A DNA stretch of 64,000 nucleotides from NCBI GenBank assembly GCA_944392335.1, contig CALXWJ010000017.1, forward strand, positions 44,252-108,251. The letters are read 5' to 3'. Made by a program: the position numbers and the translations under genes. The notes under the pieces were generated by a model that was given only the letters and a program-made list of their open reading frames with translations, searched no databases and was not told the DNA's origin. Below are positions 63,957 through 64,000 of the stretch, piece by piece. Each line of letters starts with the position of its first letter. The stretch's first letter is position 1. The DNA is from an uncultured Clostridia bacterium. GTDB lineage: Bacteria > Bacillota > Clostridia > UBA1381.

Positions 63957-64000
63957 TATATTATATTTTAGCTATTTAATTCAACTATTCTTATTGATTA

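Noticed and set aside
1..64000. CRISPR arrays, tRNA, rRNA and tmRNA genes
   Set aside because: No regularly spaced repeats and no cloverleaf or rRNA-like stretch were recognised on reading; a covariance-model scan would be needed to exclude small RNAs.

Overview
The window is a low-GC, AT-rich stretch of a spore-forming, fermentative member of the Bacillota, most likely class Clostridia. The grounds are dipicolinate synthase genes, a SleB-type hydrolase, lactate dehydrogenase, indolepyruvate:ferredoxin oxidoreductase, a 2-hydroxyacyl-CoA dehydratase activase of the large clostridial type, SLH and copper-amine-oxidase-N domains, strong GGAGG ribosome binding sites and consensus sigma-A promoters. 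I cannot name the genus from sequence alone. No rRNA, tRNA or CRISPR array was seen.

The main discovery is at 7524-22269. The spore gene dpaA (spoVFA) is cut in two by a 13,885-bp element. The first 262 codons lie at 21488-22269 and the last 24 residues plus stop at 7524-7604, directly upstream of dpaB (spoVFB). Both junctions carry CCCGG on the + strand. A crossover there removes the element, restores a 286-codon dpaA in frame and places dpaB 3 nt behind it. A large serine recombinase sits at the left edge, and the joined element ends form a site with 12-bp inverted arms around the core. This is the arrangement of sporulation-specific intervening elements such as skin in sigK. A sigma-K-like promoter precedes dpaA.

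The element (7600-21489) carries the recombinase and a small co-transcribed partner, two hypothetical proteins, an HUH-type replication initiator, a DUF6076-like zinc protein, and palindrome-rich non-coding DNA. It also carries a five-gene operon (SPFH-zinc-ribbon protein, membrane protein, zinc-ribbon protein, TIR-TPR protein, small zinc finger) that looks like a defence or stress module, a ribbon-helix-helix regulator, a WG-repeat-like protein, a compact tyrosine recombinase, and a Panacea-type toxin-antitoxin pair whose promoter overlaps a perfect LexA-type (SOS) box.

Left flank (1-7520): GNAT acetyltransferase end, ldh, activase, dut, dpaB. Middle (22.4-39 kb): SleB-like hydrolase, RluA-type pseudouridine synthase, thrC, a P-loop protein, pgi, smpB, a CHAP protein, a LacI regulator with a GH116 glycosidase, an M14 peptidase, comM/yifB and a two-component system. 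Then (39-51.7 kb) comEC, clpE-like, a YtrA-type GntR/ABC export operon with an operator over its promoter, pfkA, ppk1, corA and a small helical protein. Right part (52-64 kb): iorA-iorB, a KtrA-like protein and a very divergent CarB-like protein that has lost ATP-grasp residues, then secreted proteins including an SLH protein. Two of the secreted or anchored genes share a duplicated promoter cassette with LytTR-like direct repeats. Two families of dispersed non-coding repeats lie between genes.
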